In this document: in pieces, positions 1 to 6,991 of the stretch | Position numbering within the stretch: position 1 is the first letter of the stretch | Layout: every line of letters begins with the position of its first letter | Notes under the pieces: generated by a model | What the model was told of the DNA's origin: nothing | Database searches by the model: none | Seen by the model: the letters and a program-made list of their open reading frames with translations, nothing else | Assembly: GCA_943323675.2 (NCBI GenBank) | Contig: CALPIR020000077.1 | Location: forward strand, 1-10,005 | Source: Chitinophaga pinensis | GTDB taxonomy: Bacteria > Bacteroidota > Bacteroidia > UKL13-3 | DNA: 10,005 bases | Reading direction: 5' to 3' | Position numbers and translations under genes: made by a program

Positions 1-303
1 CCTACTCAAAATGCGGTGAAAACGTATGTAGATAATAATATTACTACAGTGAATGCTACAACTACAGCGCTTCAAGCTACGGTAACTACCAATGCTTCAA
101 ACACCACAGCTGCTTTAGCCACCAAAGAAAATACAGCCAATAAATCAACTACAACCACTTTAGGAACTAGTGATGTTTTATTCCCTACACAAAATGCGGT
201 AAAAACCTATGTAGATACCAATATTACCACAGTGAATGCAACAACTACAGCGCTTCAAGCTACGGTAACATCAAATTCAGCAGCAACCACAACTGCATTG
301 GCG
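1..303 (+). repeat. Two tandem 183-bp coding repeats (PTQNAVKTYVD units)
   Basis: The unit starting at base 1 and the one starting at base 184 encode PTQNAVKTYVD-NITTVNA followed by TTTALQATVT. They are almost identical over roughly the first 95 bases and diverge after that. More copies may lie upstream of the window. The motif is common in Bacteroidota tail-fibre-like and surface proteins. Confidence 0.85.
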
Positions 304-3300
304 TTAAAAGCAGATGCTACAAGTTTAGCAACAGTTGCAATAAGTGGTAGTTATAATGATTTAACTAATAGGCCAACAGTACCAGCTGCATATAGTTTAC
401 CAACTGCAAGTTCATCATCACTAGGAGGGATTAAAGTAGGAAGTAATTTAAGTATTGATAGTAATGGTTTTTTAAGTGCTTCCGCTTCAGGTGTTCCATA
501 CACTGGAGCTTCGCAAGGTGTTGACTTGGGGGCGTTTGATTTGAAGGTAAATGGAATGACTGTTGGGCGTGGTCTTAATGGAAGTACAGATAGTAATGTG
601 GGCATTGGTAAAGATGTACTTAGAAGTGTTACAAGTGGAAGTTACCTTACTGCAGTTGGGCATGAATCACTTAGCTCAAATTTAGGGGGTTATAACAATA
701 CAGCCATTGGTTCTGCCGCACTTAAAGCTAATACCGGCGGCTTGGCTAATACCGCCATTGGTAGTAATTCACTTTCAAATAACACCACTGCCAATTTTAA
801 CACTGCGGTTGGTAACCATGCACTTCGGTATAATACCACTGGAGGGAATAATACAGCGAATGGATCCAACGCACTTGAATTTAACACTGAGGGGAGAGAT
901 AACAGTGCATTTGGCTTTTCCGCACTTAAAAGTAATACTACAGGAAAGTACAATACAGCGACCGGATTTAATGCACTTTCAAATAATACAACAGGAGAAC
1001 AAAATACAGCGACCGGATGGTATGCACTTTCGTCAAATACAACTGGAGGGAATAATACAGCGTTTGGTTGGGCCGCCCTTTATCCCAATACGACTGGAGC
1101 TAACAACACAGCAGTTGGAGAAGGCGCTCTTAAAAACAATAGCACAGGTGATGATAATTCTGCCTTCGGCGAAGGTACACTTGCTAATAACTCTACAGGG
1201 AAATACAATAGTGCATTTGGGCGTGAATCACTTCACTTCAACTCGACAGGTGAAAATAACACGGGGCTCGGCTGGCGTGCTGGAAAAGCAAATACAACTG
1301 GCAGCAACAATACCGCAATTGGAATGCAAGCTGATTTTGGAGCCAACAACTTAACCAACGCTACAGCTATAGGGTATCAAGCAAATGTCTCGGCTAGCAA
1401 CAGCATTCAACTTGGTAATACCAGTGTAACTAATGTGAAAACCAGCGGTACAATAACAGCGGGTGTAGTTACTTATCCAAAAGTAGATGGAACTGCTGGT
1501 CAAGTATTAACTTCAAATGCAAACGGAATTCCAACATGGCAATCTGTTTCTAATGGTTTACCAACTGCAAGTGCATCAACACTAGGAGGGATTAAAGTTG
1601 GAACAGGCTTGAGTATTGATGGTAATGGTGTATTAAGTGGTGCCTCTTCATATAGTTTGCCAACTGCAAGTGCATCTGAATTAGGTGGAGTTAAAATTGG
1701 CACAGGTTTAACCATTACTAACGGTGTTATAAGTGCTTCAGGTTCTGGCGTTCCTTATACGGGAGCTACTCAAGGTGTTGACCTAGGGGCATTTGATTTG
1801 AAGGTAAATGGAATCACGGTAGGACGTGGTAATGGAAATTTAGCATCTAATACCGCAACGGGTAAAGATGCGCTAATAAATAATAATACCTTTGGCGCTA
1901 ACAACACGGCAATCGGTAACCAAGCTCTTTACTCTAATACCTTTGGTAGTCTAAATACAGCTATCGGTTCCGGATCACTTAATTCTAACATTAATGGCAT
2001 TCAGAATACTGCTGTAGGAATCCTTTCACTTGAAAAGAATGTAGGCGTATCATATAACACTGCCGTTGGTGCCGAAGCACTAAGAAATACTGTAGATGGA
2101 GAAAGCAATACAGCTACTGGTGCAAGTGCACTTAGAGCCAACATCAGTGGAGCGTATAATAGCGCATTTGGAAGAAACGCACTTGTTTCCAGTACAGCTT
2201 CCTACAATAATGCAGCGTTTGGTGCCGAAGCACTTAGTCAGAACCGAGCCAATGCTAATAGTGCATTTGGGGCCTATGCACTTCAAATAAATACAACTGG
2301 TTATGGCAATACGGCTATGGGGATAGGCGCGATGAAATTTCAGACGACAGGTAACGATAACGTTGCAATTGGAGTTAATGCAGGCTTGTTTGCCTCGAAC
2401 CAAACTACTGGAAGCAACAATACCGCAGTTGGAGCTTTTGCCGAGTATGGGGCAGCCAACCTAACCAATGCAACAGTAATAGGTTCTGGTGCAACTGTTT
2501 CGACATCTAATACTATTCAGTTGGGAAATACAGCGGTAACAAATGTAAAAACTAGTGGCACAATAACAGCAGGTGCGGTTACTTATCCTAAAGTAGATGG
2601 AACTGCTGGTCAAGTATTAACTGCGAATGCAAACGGAATTCCAACATGGCAACCTATTGCCGCTGCAACGCTTGCTTCACCAACATTTACTGGTACTCCA
2701 AGCGCTCCAACGGCTTCTTCGGGAACAAATACAACTCAAATAGCCACCACACAATTTGTGACTGGCGCTATTGCAACGGCAACCTTTGGCGTGGCCAATG
2801 GGGGTACTGGGGCCACAACCCTAACGGGTTATGTAAAGGGATCAGGAACCTCAGCACTTACAGCAAGTGCTACCATTCCTGTTGGTGATTTGACAGGAAC
2901 TTTACCCATTACAGCGGGTGGAACAGGTGCAATTACAAAATCAACCGCTTTTGATGCTCTTTCTCCAATGTCTGCTTCAGGAGATTTGATATATGGTGGT
3001 AATTCTGGAACGGGAACAAGATTAGCTAAAGGTGCTAATGGACATGTATTGACTTTGGCCGGTGGAATCCCTACCTGGTCAGCACCTACTGGTGGATCCT
3101 CGGTACATTATGTTGGTGAAGCTTATGGCGGCGGTATTGTATTCTTCGTTTGGGATAATGGGGCACATGGATTAATTGTTGCACTTAATGAAATAGGAAA
3201 TAAAGGTCCAAGAGACTTTACAAGTACAACTGGTATGATTTGGGGACCGAATGTAACCTGTGGTGCCTTCAGAAGTGGTTATGGTGGTGGTGAAGGAAAC

Positions 3301-3624
3301 ACGAATGTAATGATTTCTAAAATCAGTAATACAGGTCAACAATGGTTTGTTTATGCACAGTCGGTTTTAAATATGTATAGTGCAATGGCCACCCAACAAT
3401 ATGATTCTACTTATGGAGATTGGTATTTACCATCTGCACAGGAACTACAATTAATAAGAGCAAATCAAAGTTTTCTTACGGGTTCAGGATACAACAATAC
3501 CCACGTTTACTGGAGTTCTACTGAAACAAATGACTCTTACGCATACGGTTTAGCTTTAAATGGAACTACACCATGGTATACAAAAACGACACTAAACTGG
3601 ATTTTACCTGTTAGAAAATTCTAA
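1..3624 (+). CDS. Large repetitive surface adhesin / tail-fibre-like protein, 5'-truncated by the window
   Basis: The reading frame is open from base 1 and ends at TAA 3622-3624, giving 1207 visible residues. The true start lies outside, since PTQNAVKTYVD at the edge recurs in frame 183 bp later. Order by nucleotide: two PTQNAVKTYVD units (1-303); a SYNDLTNRPT linker and SLPTAS-LGGIKVG units (near 391, 1555 and 1651); a GVPYTGA-QGVDLGAFDLKVNG linker (490 and 1747); two arrays of 17-residue NTAxGxxAL-xxNTTG head repeats; a 46-residue linker after each array; a tail-fibre-like segment (SPTFTGTPSAPTA, NGGTGATTL) at 2668-3090; and a C-terminal globular domain (3100-3621) with GGGIVFFVW, WYLPSAQEL, VYWSSTE and LPVRKF, matching DUF1566/Lcl C-terminal domains of C-lectin-like fold. 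The head repeats resemble YadA/Hep-Hag beta-roll heads, so a trimeric stalk displaying a binding tip is inferred. I see neither a T9SS sorting domain nor a YadA membrane anchor at the C-terminus. Role is probably adhesion. The module calls are firm; the biological role is not. Confidence 0.85.
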   Translation, partial: PTQNAVKTYVDNNITTVNATTTALQATVTTNASNTTAALATKENTANKSTTTTLGTSDVLFPTQNAVKTYVDTNITTVNATTTALQATVTSNSAATTTALALKADATSLATVAISGSYNDLTNRPTVPAAYSLPTASSSSLGGIKVGSNLSIDSNGFLSASASGVPYTGASQGVDLGAFDLKVNGMTVGRGLNGSTDSNVGIGKDVLRSVTSGSYLTAVGHESLSSNLGGYNNTAIGSAALKANTGGLANTAIGSNSLSNNTTANFNTAVGNHALRYNTTGGNNTANGSNALEFNTEGRDNSAFGFSALKSNTTGKYNTATGFNALSNNTTGEQNTATGWYALSSNTTGGNNTAFGWAALYPNTTGANNTAVGEGALKNNSTGDDNSAFGEGTLANNSTGKYNSAFGRESLHFNSTGENNTGLGWRAGKANTTGSNNTAIGMQADFGANNLTNATAIGYQANVSASNSIQLGNTSVTNVKTSGTITAGVVTYPKVDGTAGQVLTSNANGIPTWQSVSNGLPTASASTLGGIKVGTGLSIDGNGVLSGASSYSLPTASASELGGVKIGTGLTITNGVISASGSGVPYTGATQGVDLGAFDLKVNGITVGRGNGNLASNTATGKDALINNNTFGANNTAIGNQALYSNTFGSLNTAIGSGSLNSNINGIQNTAVGILSLEKNVGVSYNTAVGAEALRNTVDGESNTATGASALRANISGAYNSAFGRNALVSSTASYNNAAFGAEALSQNRANANSAFGAYALQINTTGYGNTAMGIGAMKFQTTGNDNVAIGVNAGLFASNQTTGSNNTAVGAFAEYGAANLTNATVIGSGATVSTSNTIQLGNTAVTNVKTSGTITAGAVTYPKVDGTAGQVLTANANGIPTWQPIAAATLASPTFTGTPSAPTASSGTNTTQIATTQFVTGAIATATFGVANGGTGATTLTGYVKGSGTSALTASATIPVGDLTGTLPITAGGTGAITKSTAFDALSPMSASGDLIYGGNSGTGTRLAKGANGHVLTLAGGIPTWSAPTGGSSVHYVGEAYGGGIVFFVWDNGAHGLIVALNEIGNKGPRDFTSTTGMIWGPNVTCGAFRSGYGGGEGNTNVMISKISNTGQQWFVYAQSVLNMYSAMATQQYDSTYGDWYLPSAQELQLIRANQSFLTGSGYNNTHVYWSSTETNDSYAYGLALNGTTPWYTKTTLNWILPVRKF
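595..1410 (+). repeat. Head-repeat array 1: 16 units of 51 bp in perfect register
   Basis: Units begin at 595, 646, 697, 748 and so on every 51 bases to 1360. Each encodes 17 residues of the pattern NTAxGxxALxxNTTGxx. The middle units are most alike (NTAIG, NTAVG, NSAFG); the first and last are more diverged. There is no indel across the array. The regularity fits a beta-roll in which each unit is one coil. The repeat also keeps other frames open by chance, for example + strand 707-1354, and those frames are not genes. Confidence 0.9.
1405..1542 (+). repeat. 138-bp linker repeat, copy 1 (second copy 2515-2652)
   Basis: This segment closes array 1 and encodes IQLGNTSVTNVKTSGTITAG followed by YPKVDGTAGQVLT and NGIPTWQ. 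A nearly identical 138-bp copy at 2515-2652 closes array 2. Together with the GVPYTGA linker (490-573 and 1747-1830) it shows that linker, head array and linker were duplicated as one block. Confidence 0.88.
1849..2520 (+). repeat. Head-repeat array 2: 13 diverged units, mostly 51 bp
   Basis: Units begin at 1849, 1903, 1954, 2005, 2056, 2107, 2158, 2209, 2257, 2308, 2359, 2419 and 2470. Most steps are 51 bases. One is 54, one 48 and one 60, which are whole-codon changes of +1, -1 and +3. The motif is the same NTAxGxxAL pattern as array 1 but with more substitutions, so this array looks older or less homogenised. Confidence 0.88.
2515..2652 (+). repeat. 138-bp linker repeat, copy 2
   Basis: This is the second copy of the linker at 1405-1542. 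It encodes IQLGNTAVTNVKTSGTITAG and ends NGIPTWQ, with only a few synonymous changes and S/A or V/A replacements. It joins head array 2 to the tail-fibre-like segment. Confidence 0.88.
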
Positions 3625-3726
3625 AATATGAAATATTACATGCCTAATTAAATGGAAGAACTATAAAAGCGGTTCTAAAAATCAACTTAGCATTAAAAAT
3701 TTCATCAAAAACTTGGGCAAATTTAT

Positions 3727-3743
3727 TATCACTAAATTTGATA
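3727..3743. repeat. 17-bp direct repeat, copy 1 (second copy 3883-3899)
   Basis: TATCACTAAATTTGATA occurs here and, identically and in the same orientation, at 3883-3899. Each copy holds the 5-bp inverted arms TATCA and TGATA around a 7-nt spacer; in the second copy the arms extend to 6 bp. The pair brackets the terminator between two convergent genes. It could be an operator-like site, the ends of a decayed insertion, or chance in AT-rich DNA. Confidence 0.6.
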
Positions 3744-3795
3744 CACTATGTCCCATTTTTTAACATTTTCTTCGTTTTTAGACATTATATAACAT

Positions 3796-3832
3796 AAAAA
3801 GGAACACAGTATTGTGTTCCTTTTTGTTCCTT
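3796..3832. terminator. Bidirectional Rho-independent terminator between convergent genes
   Basis: A perfect 13-bp stem (AAAAAGGAACACA 3796-3808 with TGTGTTCCTTTTT 3813-3825) closes on a GTAT loop. On the + strand a second T-rich run follows (GTTCCTTTTTTT). On the - strand TTTTTATG follows. It therefore fits as terminator for both the + strand adhesin gene and the - strand thioredoxin-fold gene. The rest of 3625-3922 holds no ORF I can support. Confidence 0.85.
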
Positions 3833-3882
3833 TTTTTGAAATAATAATTGATTTTCAGAATAGTATTCCATTATTTTAGTAA

Positions 3883-3899
3883 TATCACTAAATTTGATA
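3883..3899. repeat. 17-bp direct repeat, copy 2
   Basis: Identical to 3727-3743 and 156 bp away. It sits 24 bp beyond the stop codon of the TlpA-like gene. Here the inverted arms are ATATCA and TGATAT. Confidence 0.6.
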
Positions 3900-3922
3900 T
3901 ATTAACAAAAAACCGATTAACC

Positions 3923-5275
3923 CTAAAGTTTTACAAAATCTAAAACCTCATTAATAGTTGCTATTTTAGAAAGTATAATTCCTTTACTATCTAAAATATA
4001 CATTGTAGGCGTTCCTAGTACAGCATAGTTTTTAAAGTTAATGCCATTCATACCCTTTAAATCACAGTAGGCATCTGCCCACGGAAATTGGCTAGCGGAT
4101 TTTTTATAAGTTTCTTGGACTGTATCGCCAGCTATAGAAATAATTTTGATCCCTTTTTGCACTATATCTTGATAATTAACTTTCAACCCTTCTATGGCCG
4201 TTTCGCAATGTCCACAATCTGATTGATAAAATAATAGCAAACTGTATTTTGAATGTAATTCGGAGGTTTTTAGAATAGTAGTTTTGCGATTAATTCCAAA
4301 AGGATTTGAAATTAACAAGTCGGGTGCTTTTTTACCATCAGATAGCTTGTGTGCCTCGATTATTTTTTGCAGTTTTCCTGTTGGGTTTTTTATTCGGTTG
4401 TCTTTGATGATAAAAGCTACTATTGTATCTTGGTCTTTGTTCCAAGAAAATTTTTCGGTTACAGAGATTGCTGCGTCTATAAAATCTTCATACACTTGCT
4501 GGTTTTTGATGCGTTTTAAATTGCTGGCTACATCAGCTCCAAAAGTTCCAAAATAAAGGCTTTCTTTCGTATACACTTCTATACAAGAGTTAATGATAGC
4601 AAACCACATCGAGCTGACGTATAGTGCATCTAAATCTATTTGTGTAAAGAAATTTTTGGCTATGGTTTTCGTCTCATTACTTTCCCATACGTTGGCTAGT
4701 TTTTCTTCTTGTGCCATTTTTAATTGCATATATTTTCCTGCAAACAAGGTTGACTGGTTGATGGTATCGGCTAGCCTTTGAAGTAGTTTTTCAACACGCT
4801 GTTTTTCGGTTTCTAGTTTATTTAAAAACGGCTCTTCTGTTTTGTATAGTTTACTCAACTCTTGGTTTAATCCTATTTGCTGTTTATATTGAGCTGCATT
4901 GTCAAACCAGCGGTTCAAACCATCGTTTTCTGGCGAATTAAGAATTTTAGTGTTTTGGGCATATACATATTCCATATCGCAAATGAGTGTGGGGTTTTCA
5001 GTGGGCGATAATACAAAATCATAACTCAAATAAGCCTTGCCTTTAATAGTAAGATTGACCAAGCCCGTTTGGGGTTGTTTGGTTTTGAAGGTTAGCGTGC
5101 CTATGCCGTTTTGGTCTAATGAAACAGTGCCAAGCGTGTCTTTTCTAACACCATGTACGGCTACAATAACCGCTTCTTTATTGTGGTGTTGGGATAGTTT
5201 TAAAGTAAGTTCTTGTGCCGAAAACTGATACGAAAGCAGCAGAAGTAATGGGTGAAATAGAAAATTAAAGTTCAT
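3923..5275 (-). CDS. Exported TlpA-like thioredoxin-fold protein
   Basis: 450 residues. The N-terminus (residues 1-20, MNFNFLFHPLLLLLSYQFSA) is a signal peptide, so the protein acts in the periplasm or at the outer membrane. Residues about 21-115 look like the beta-rich N-terminal domain found before many Bacteroidota TlpA proteins (DUF4369-like, with SPENDGLNRWF at its end). A long helical, partly coiled-coil middle follows (about 115-310). The C-terminal thioredoxin domain spans about 318-450, with C354-G-H-C357 as the redox pair and a cis-proline in GTPT (P423). The family reduces or shuffles disulfides in exported proteins; the actual partner is unknown. C404 is an extra cysteine in the domain. 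The gene stands alone, convergent with the adhesin gene. I chose ATG at 5275 because it starts directly at the signal peptide. I found no exact TAnnTTTG upstream. Confidence 0.85.
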   Translation of the reverse strand: MNFNFLFHPLLLLLSYQFSAQELTLKLSQHHNKEAVIVAVHGVRKDTLGTVSLDQNGIGTLTFKTKQPQTGLVNLTIKGKAYLSYDFVLSPTENPTLICDMEYVYAQNTKILNSPENDGLNRWFDNAAQYKQQIGLNQELSKLYKTEEPFLNKLETEKQRVEKLLQRLADTINQSTLFAGKYMQLKMAQEEKLANVWESNETKTIAKNFFTQIDLDALYVSSMWFAIINSCIEVYTKESLYFGTFGADVASNLKRIKNQQVYEDFIDAAISVTEKFSWNKDQDTIVAFIIKDNRIKNPTGKLQKIIEAHKLSDGKKAPDLLISNPFGINRKTTILKTSELHSKYSLLLFYQSDCGHCETAIEGLKVNYQDIVQKGIKIISIAGDTVQETYKKSASQFPWADAYCDLKGMNGINFKNYAVLGTPTMYILDSKGIILSKIATINEVLDFVKL

Positions 5276-5328
5276 TATTTTGATTTTATAAATGTTAAGA
5301 TTTGATGTGAAATAGCCCTAATTATAAA

Positions 5329-5701
5329 TTAAATTAGGTTTTTTTTAAATAGAGTTTTGAGTTTCAAATTAAAGGTTTTATGGTGCTTCATAATACCAAT
5401 GTAAGAATTATCGCTGTCTCTAAATTTTGTAAAAGTTGCTATGTATACTGTCTTTTTTTCAAAATAGTTGGCGTATTCTAAAACCAATGCTTTTTTCTAT
5501 CACATAAGTTTTGTCTTTTATTTCTTGATACAATTGAAATAATTCTTGCTCATAGTTAATCTTAAAACGCAATAGATTTTAGGTATTGCGTTTGTTTTTA
5601 CTAGCTTCATTATAGGCCTCAAAAAAAATTCCCTCTTTGAAAAGAAATACTTTAAAAGGATTTTGTACTTGCTGTGTTATTTTTTCTAGTATAGTAGTTA
5701 T
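5329..5701 (-). pseudogene. Decayed ORF, start possibly MutS-domain-I-like (DGR-accessory-like)
   Basis: Reading the - strand from 5701 gives 40 codons: ATA (probably a lost ATG), then TTILEKITQQVQNPFKVFLF and KEGIFFEAYNEAS, to TAA at 5579-5581. The same frame then continues (LRFKINYEQELFQLYQEIKD) to TGA at 5459-5461. A shifted frame, open from 5496, takes over across a run of six A (5491-5496): ALVLEYANYFEKKTVYIATF, later LKTLFKKNLI, ending TAA 5329-5331. So there is one in-frame stop, one frameshift and no start codon. The FKEGIFFEAYNE stretch is reminiscent of MutS domain I (FxxGxFYExxxEDA), a domain reported in accessory proteins of some DGRs. That match rests on about 30 residues and is an inference. 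The part after the first stop could belong to another gene. It lies downstream of the FISUMP gene on the same strand. Confidence 0.45.
5565..5593. repeat. 10-bp inverted repeat inside the decayed ORF
   Basis: AAACGCAATA (5565-5574) and TATTGCGTTT (5584-5593) are perfect inverted arms around a 9-nt loop. The first in-frame stop of the decayed ORF (TAA, 5579-5581) lies in the loop. On the - strand a short T run follows, so it may be a weak terminator ending the MutS-like fragment. That would mark a junction between two gene remnants. Confidence 0.5.
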
Positions 5702-5729
5702 AAGTATGTAATAATAACTATTTTTAAAA

Positions 5730-5762
5730 AGCTACGCTATCTTTTTAAAAGATAGCGTAGCT
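5730..5762 (-). terminator. Long perfect palindrome, probable terminator of the FISUMP operon
   Basis: AGCTACGCTATC (5730-5741) pairs with GATAGCGTAGCT (5751-5762), and the inner TTTT/AAAA lets the pairing run to the centre, so the 33-bp element is a near-perfect palindrome. On the - strand it is followed by TTTTAAAAA, which fits a Rho-independent terminator 44 nt after the FISUMP stop codon. It could instead, or also, form a cruciform like the one that follows the variable region in the Bordetella phage DGR. Confidence 0.7.
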
Positions 5763-5806
5763 AAATAAAATTCGACCGCTGCGCGGAAATAGTCAAATAA
5801 ACTGAA

Positions 5807-6988
5807 TTATTCTGATATGCAACGCACTGAGAACCCGTTGGCGCGGGTGTTGATGGCGCCTGGGCCTACACCACCGTTATTGAAGTACAAGTAGTGTGAG
5901 CTAGTGATATTACTATTAGTCTTACTACTCCAGTAGCGGCCGAGCGTACCTTCGTTGCTGAGTGCTGCATTGCTATTGCTGCGTTCGCCAGCAGCAGGAA
6001 GATACAAATTTGCTCCCACAGTATAGCCGTTACCTGTCCAGGTCCACGTATTTCGGGTAGCAGTGCCTGGTGCACCACCTGATGTACCATCATTAAATAA
6101 ACCAACCCATTGCGCTAGGGTGGGCACTCTAAACCCTGAAGGGCACGGATCGTTAGCTGTTTTTGAAGCATCGAGCCAAAGGGATCCATTTTGCGGACTG
6201 ATCCAGTCATTCGGAAGAGAGGCAGTAGTTATAAATTTACTTGCCACAGGTGCAGCTACTGGCCCTGCTTGGGTTAAACTTGTTCTTTCTTCGTGACCAT
6301 CGGTCTGGCGCCCCCATTGGTATAATGCTCCATTGTTTGCACCACCTTGGTAAGTAAGTGGGTCTTGGGTACCGGTAACACCTAAGTTGTAACACATAAA
6401 TACTTTTGTAGTACCGCCTACATTAGCAGAACAATTAGGCGTTACAGTAGCTGAAACCACTGAAGCAACAGAATTACCCACTGGGTTGGTAGCTACAACA
6501 GTAAAAGTATAAGAAGTTCCATTGGTTAAACCTGTAACGGTTAATGGAGAGCTTGCACCAGTAGCAGTGAAACTTCCAGGAGTAGACGTTACGGTATAAC
6601 CCGTAATAGCACTACCACCGTTAGAGGCTGATGCTGTAAAAGCAACACTTACTTGTCCAACGCCTGCCGAAGCCACTGGGCTGGTTGGAGCATTAGGTAA
6701 AGGAGCAGCACCAGCAGCGCCAGAAAAGTTAATCCAAGCAACACCGTTGTAAAGCTGCATTTCTCCAGAACCACAATTAGTACACCATACAATTAATCCG
6801 GAAGCGGGTGAAGCTATTGCTGTTTTTTCTGCATACGTCATTCGTGGAGGTAAAAACCCTTTAGTAGTTGAACTTACATCGAGCATAGCTGAAGCATTAG
6901 CAGTACTGCCATCAGTATTAATCCCTACCGATTGTGCCTTTGAAGCAAATGTGGTGAAAATTGCGAATAAAATAAATAGTTTTTTCAT
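5807..6988 (-). CDS. Secreted Fn3 plus FISUMP-domain protein (possible diversified lectin-like protein)
   Basis: 393 residues. Signal peptide at 1-19 (MKKLFILFAIFTTFASKAQ). Residues 20-95 form a module common at the start of flavobacterial surface proteins (SVGINTDGS, AMLDVSSTTKGFLPPRMT, GLIVWCTNCG). A fibronectin type III domain follows at about 97-185 (GLTNGTSYTFTVVATNP). The C-terminal FISUMP domain (Fibrobacter succinogenes major paralogue, C-lectin-like class) spans about 186-393, with NDPCPSGFRVPT (279-290), YWSS (352-355) and NGFSVRC (384-390). There is no T9SS sorting domain and no lipoprotein cysteine, so its surface anchoring is unclear. It is the last gene of a three-gene operon, its ATG 3 nt after the preceding stop. 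The last 130 bp are unusually GC-rich (about 70% over 5831-5876) and rich in AAC, AAT, AGT, GGC and ATC codons. Ligand unknown. Confidence 0.88.
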   Translation of the reverse strand: MKKLFILFAIFTTFASKAQSVGINTDGSTANASAMLDVSSTTKGFLPPRMTYAEKTAIASPASGLIVWCTNCGSGEMQLYNGVAWINFSGAAGAAPLPNAPTSPVASAGVGQVSVAFTASASNGGSAITGYTVTSTPGSFTATGASSPLTVTGLTNGTSYTFTVVATNPVGNSVASVVSATVTPNCSANVGGTTKVFMCYNLGVTGTQDPLTYQGGANNGALYQWGRQTDGHEERTSLTQAGPVAAPVASKFITTASLPNDWISPQNGSLWLDASKTANDPCPSGFRVPTLAQWVGLFNDGTSGGAPGTATRNTWTWTGNGYTVGANLYLPAAGERSNSNAALSNEGTLGRYWSSKTNSNITSSHYLYFNNGGVGPGAINTRANGFSVRCISE

Positions 6989-6991
6989 TGT

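Noticed and set aside
707..1354. Long alternative-frame ORF on the + strand inside the adhesin (215 codons), and minus-strand ORFs at 351-605, 690-953 and 2080-2403
   Set aside because: These are kept open by the tandem repeat. Their translations are low-complexity and unlike any family, and they fully overlap the real gene.
595..1410. Regular 51-bp repeats that might suggest a CRISPR array or minisatellite
   Set aside because: The period lies in frame within a long open reading frame, units are diverged, and there are no conserved repeats separated by unique spacers. It is a protein repeat.
3625..3795. Possible transposase or other gene remnant between the adhesin stop and the terminator
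   Set aside because: Short open stretches exist (for example FAQVFDEIF on the - strand) but none is long or recognisable enough to support a call.
5317..5346. Small hairpin CCTAATT/AATTAGG followed by eight T on the + strand
   Set aside because: The stem is 7 bp and almost all A/T, and no + strand gene ends here. On the - strand, where the genes lie, the T run is on the wrong side.
5276..5806. A DGR template repeat in the gene-poor stretch
   Set aside because: I looked for a GC-rich near-copy of the FISUMP 3' end on both strands here and in the other intergenic regions and saw none. These regions are AT-rich, and no reverse transcriptase motif (such as YxDD) is encoded anywhere in the window.
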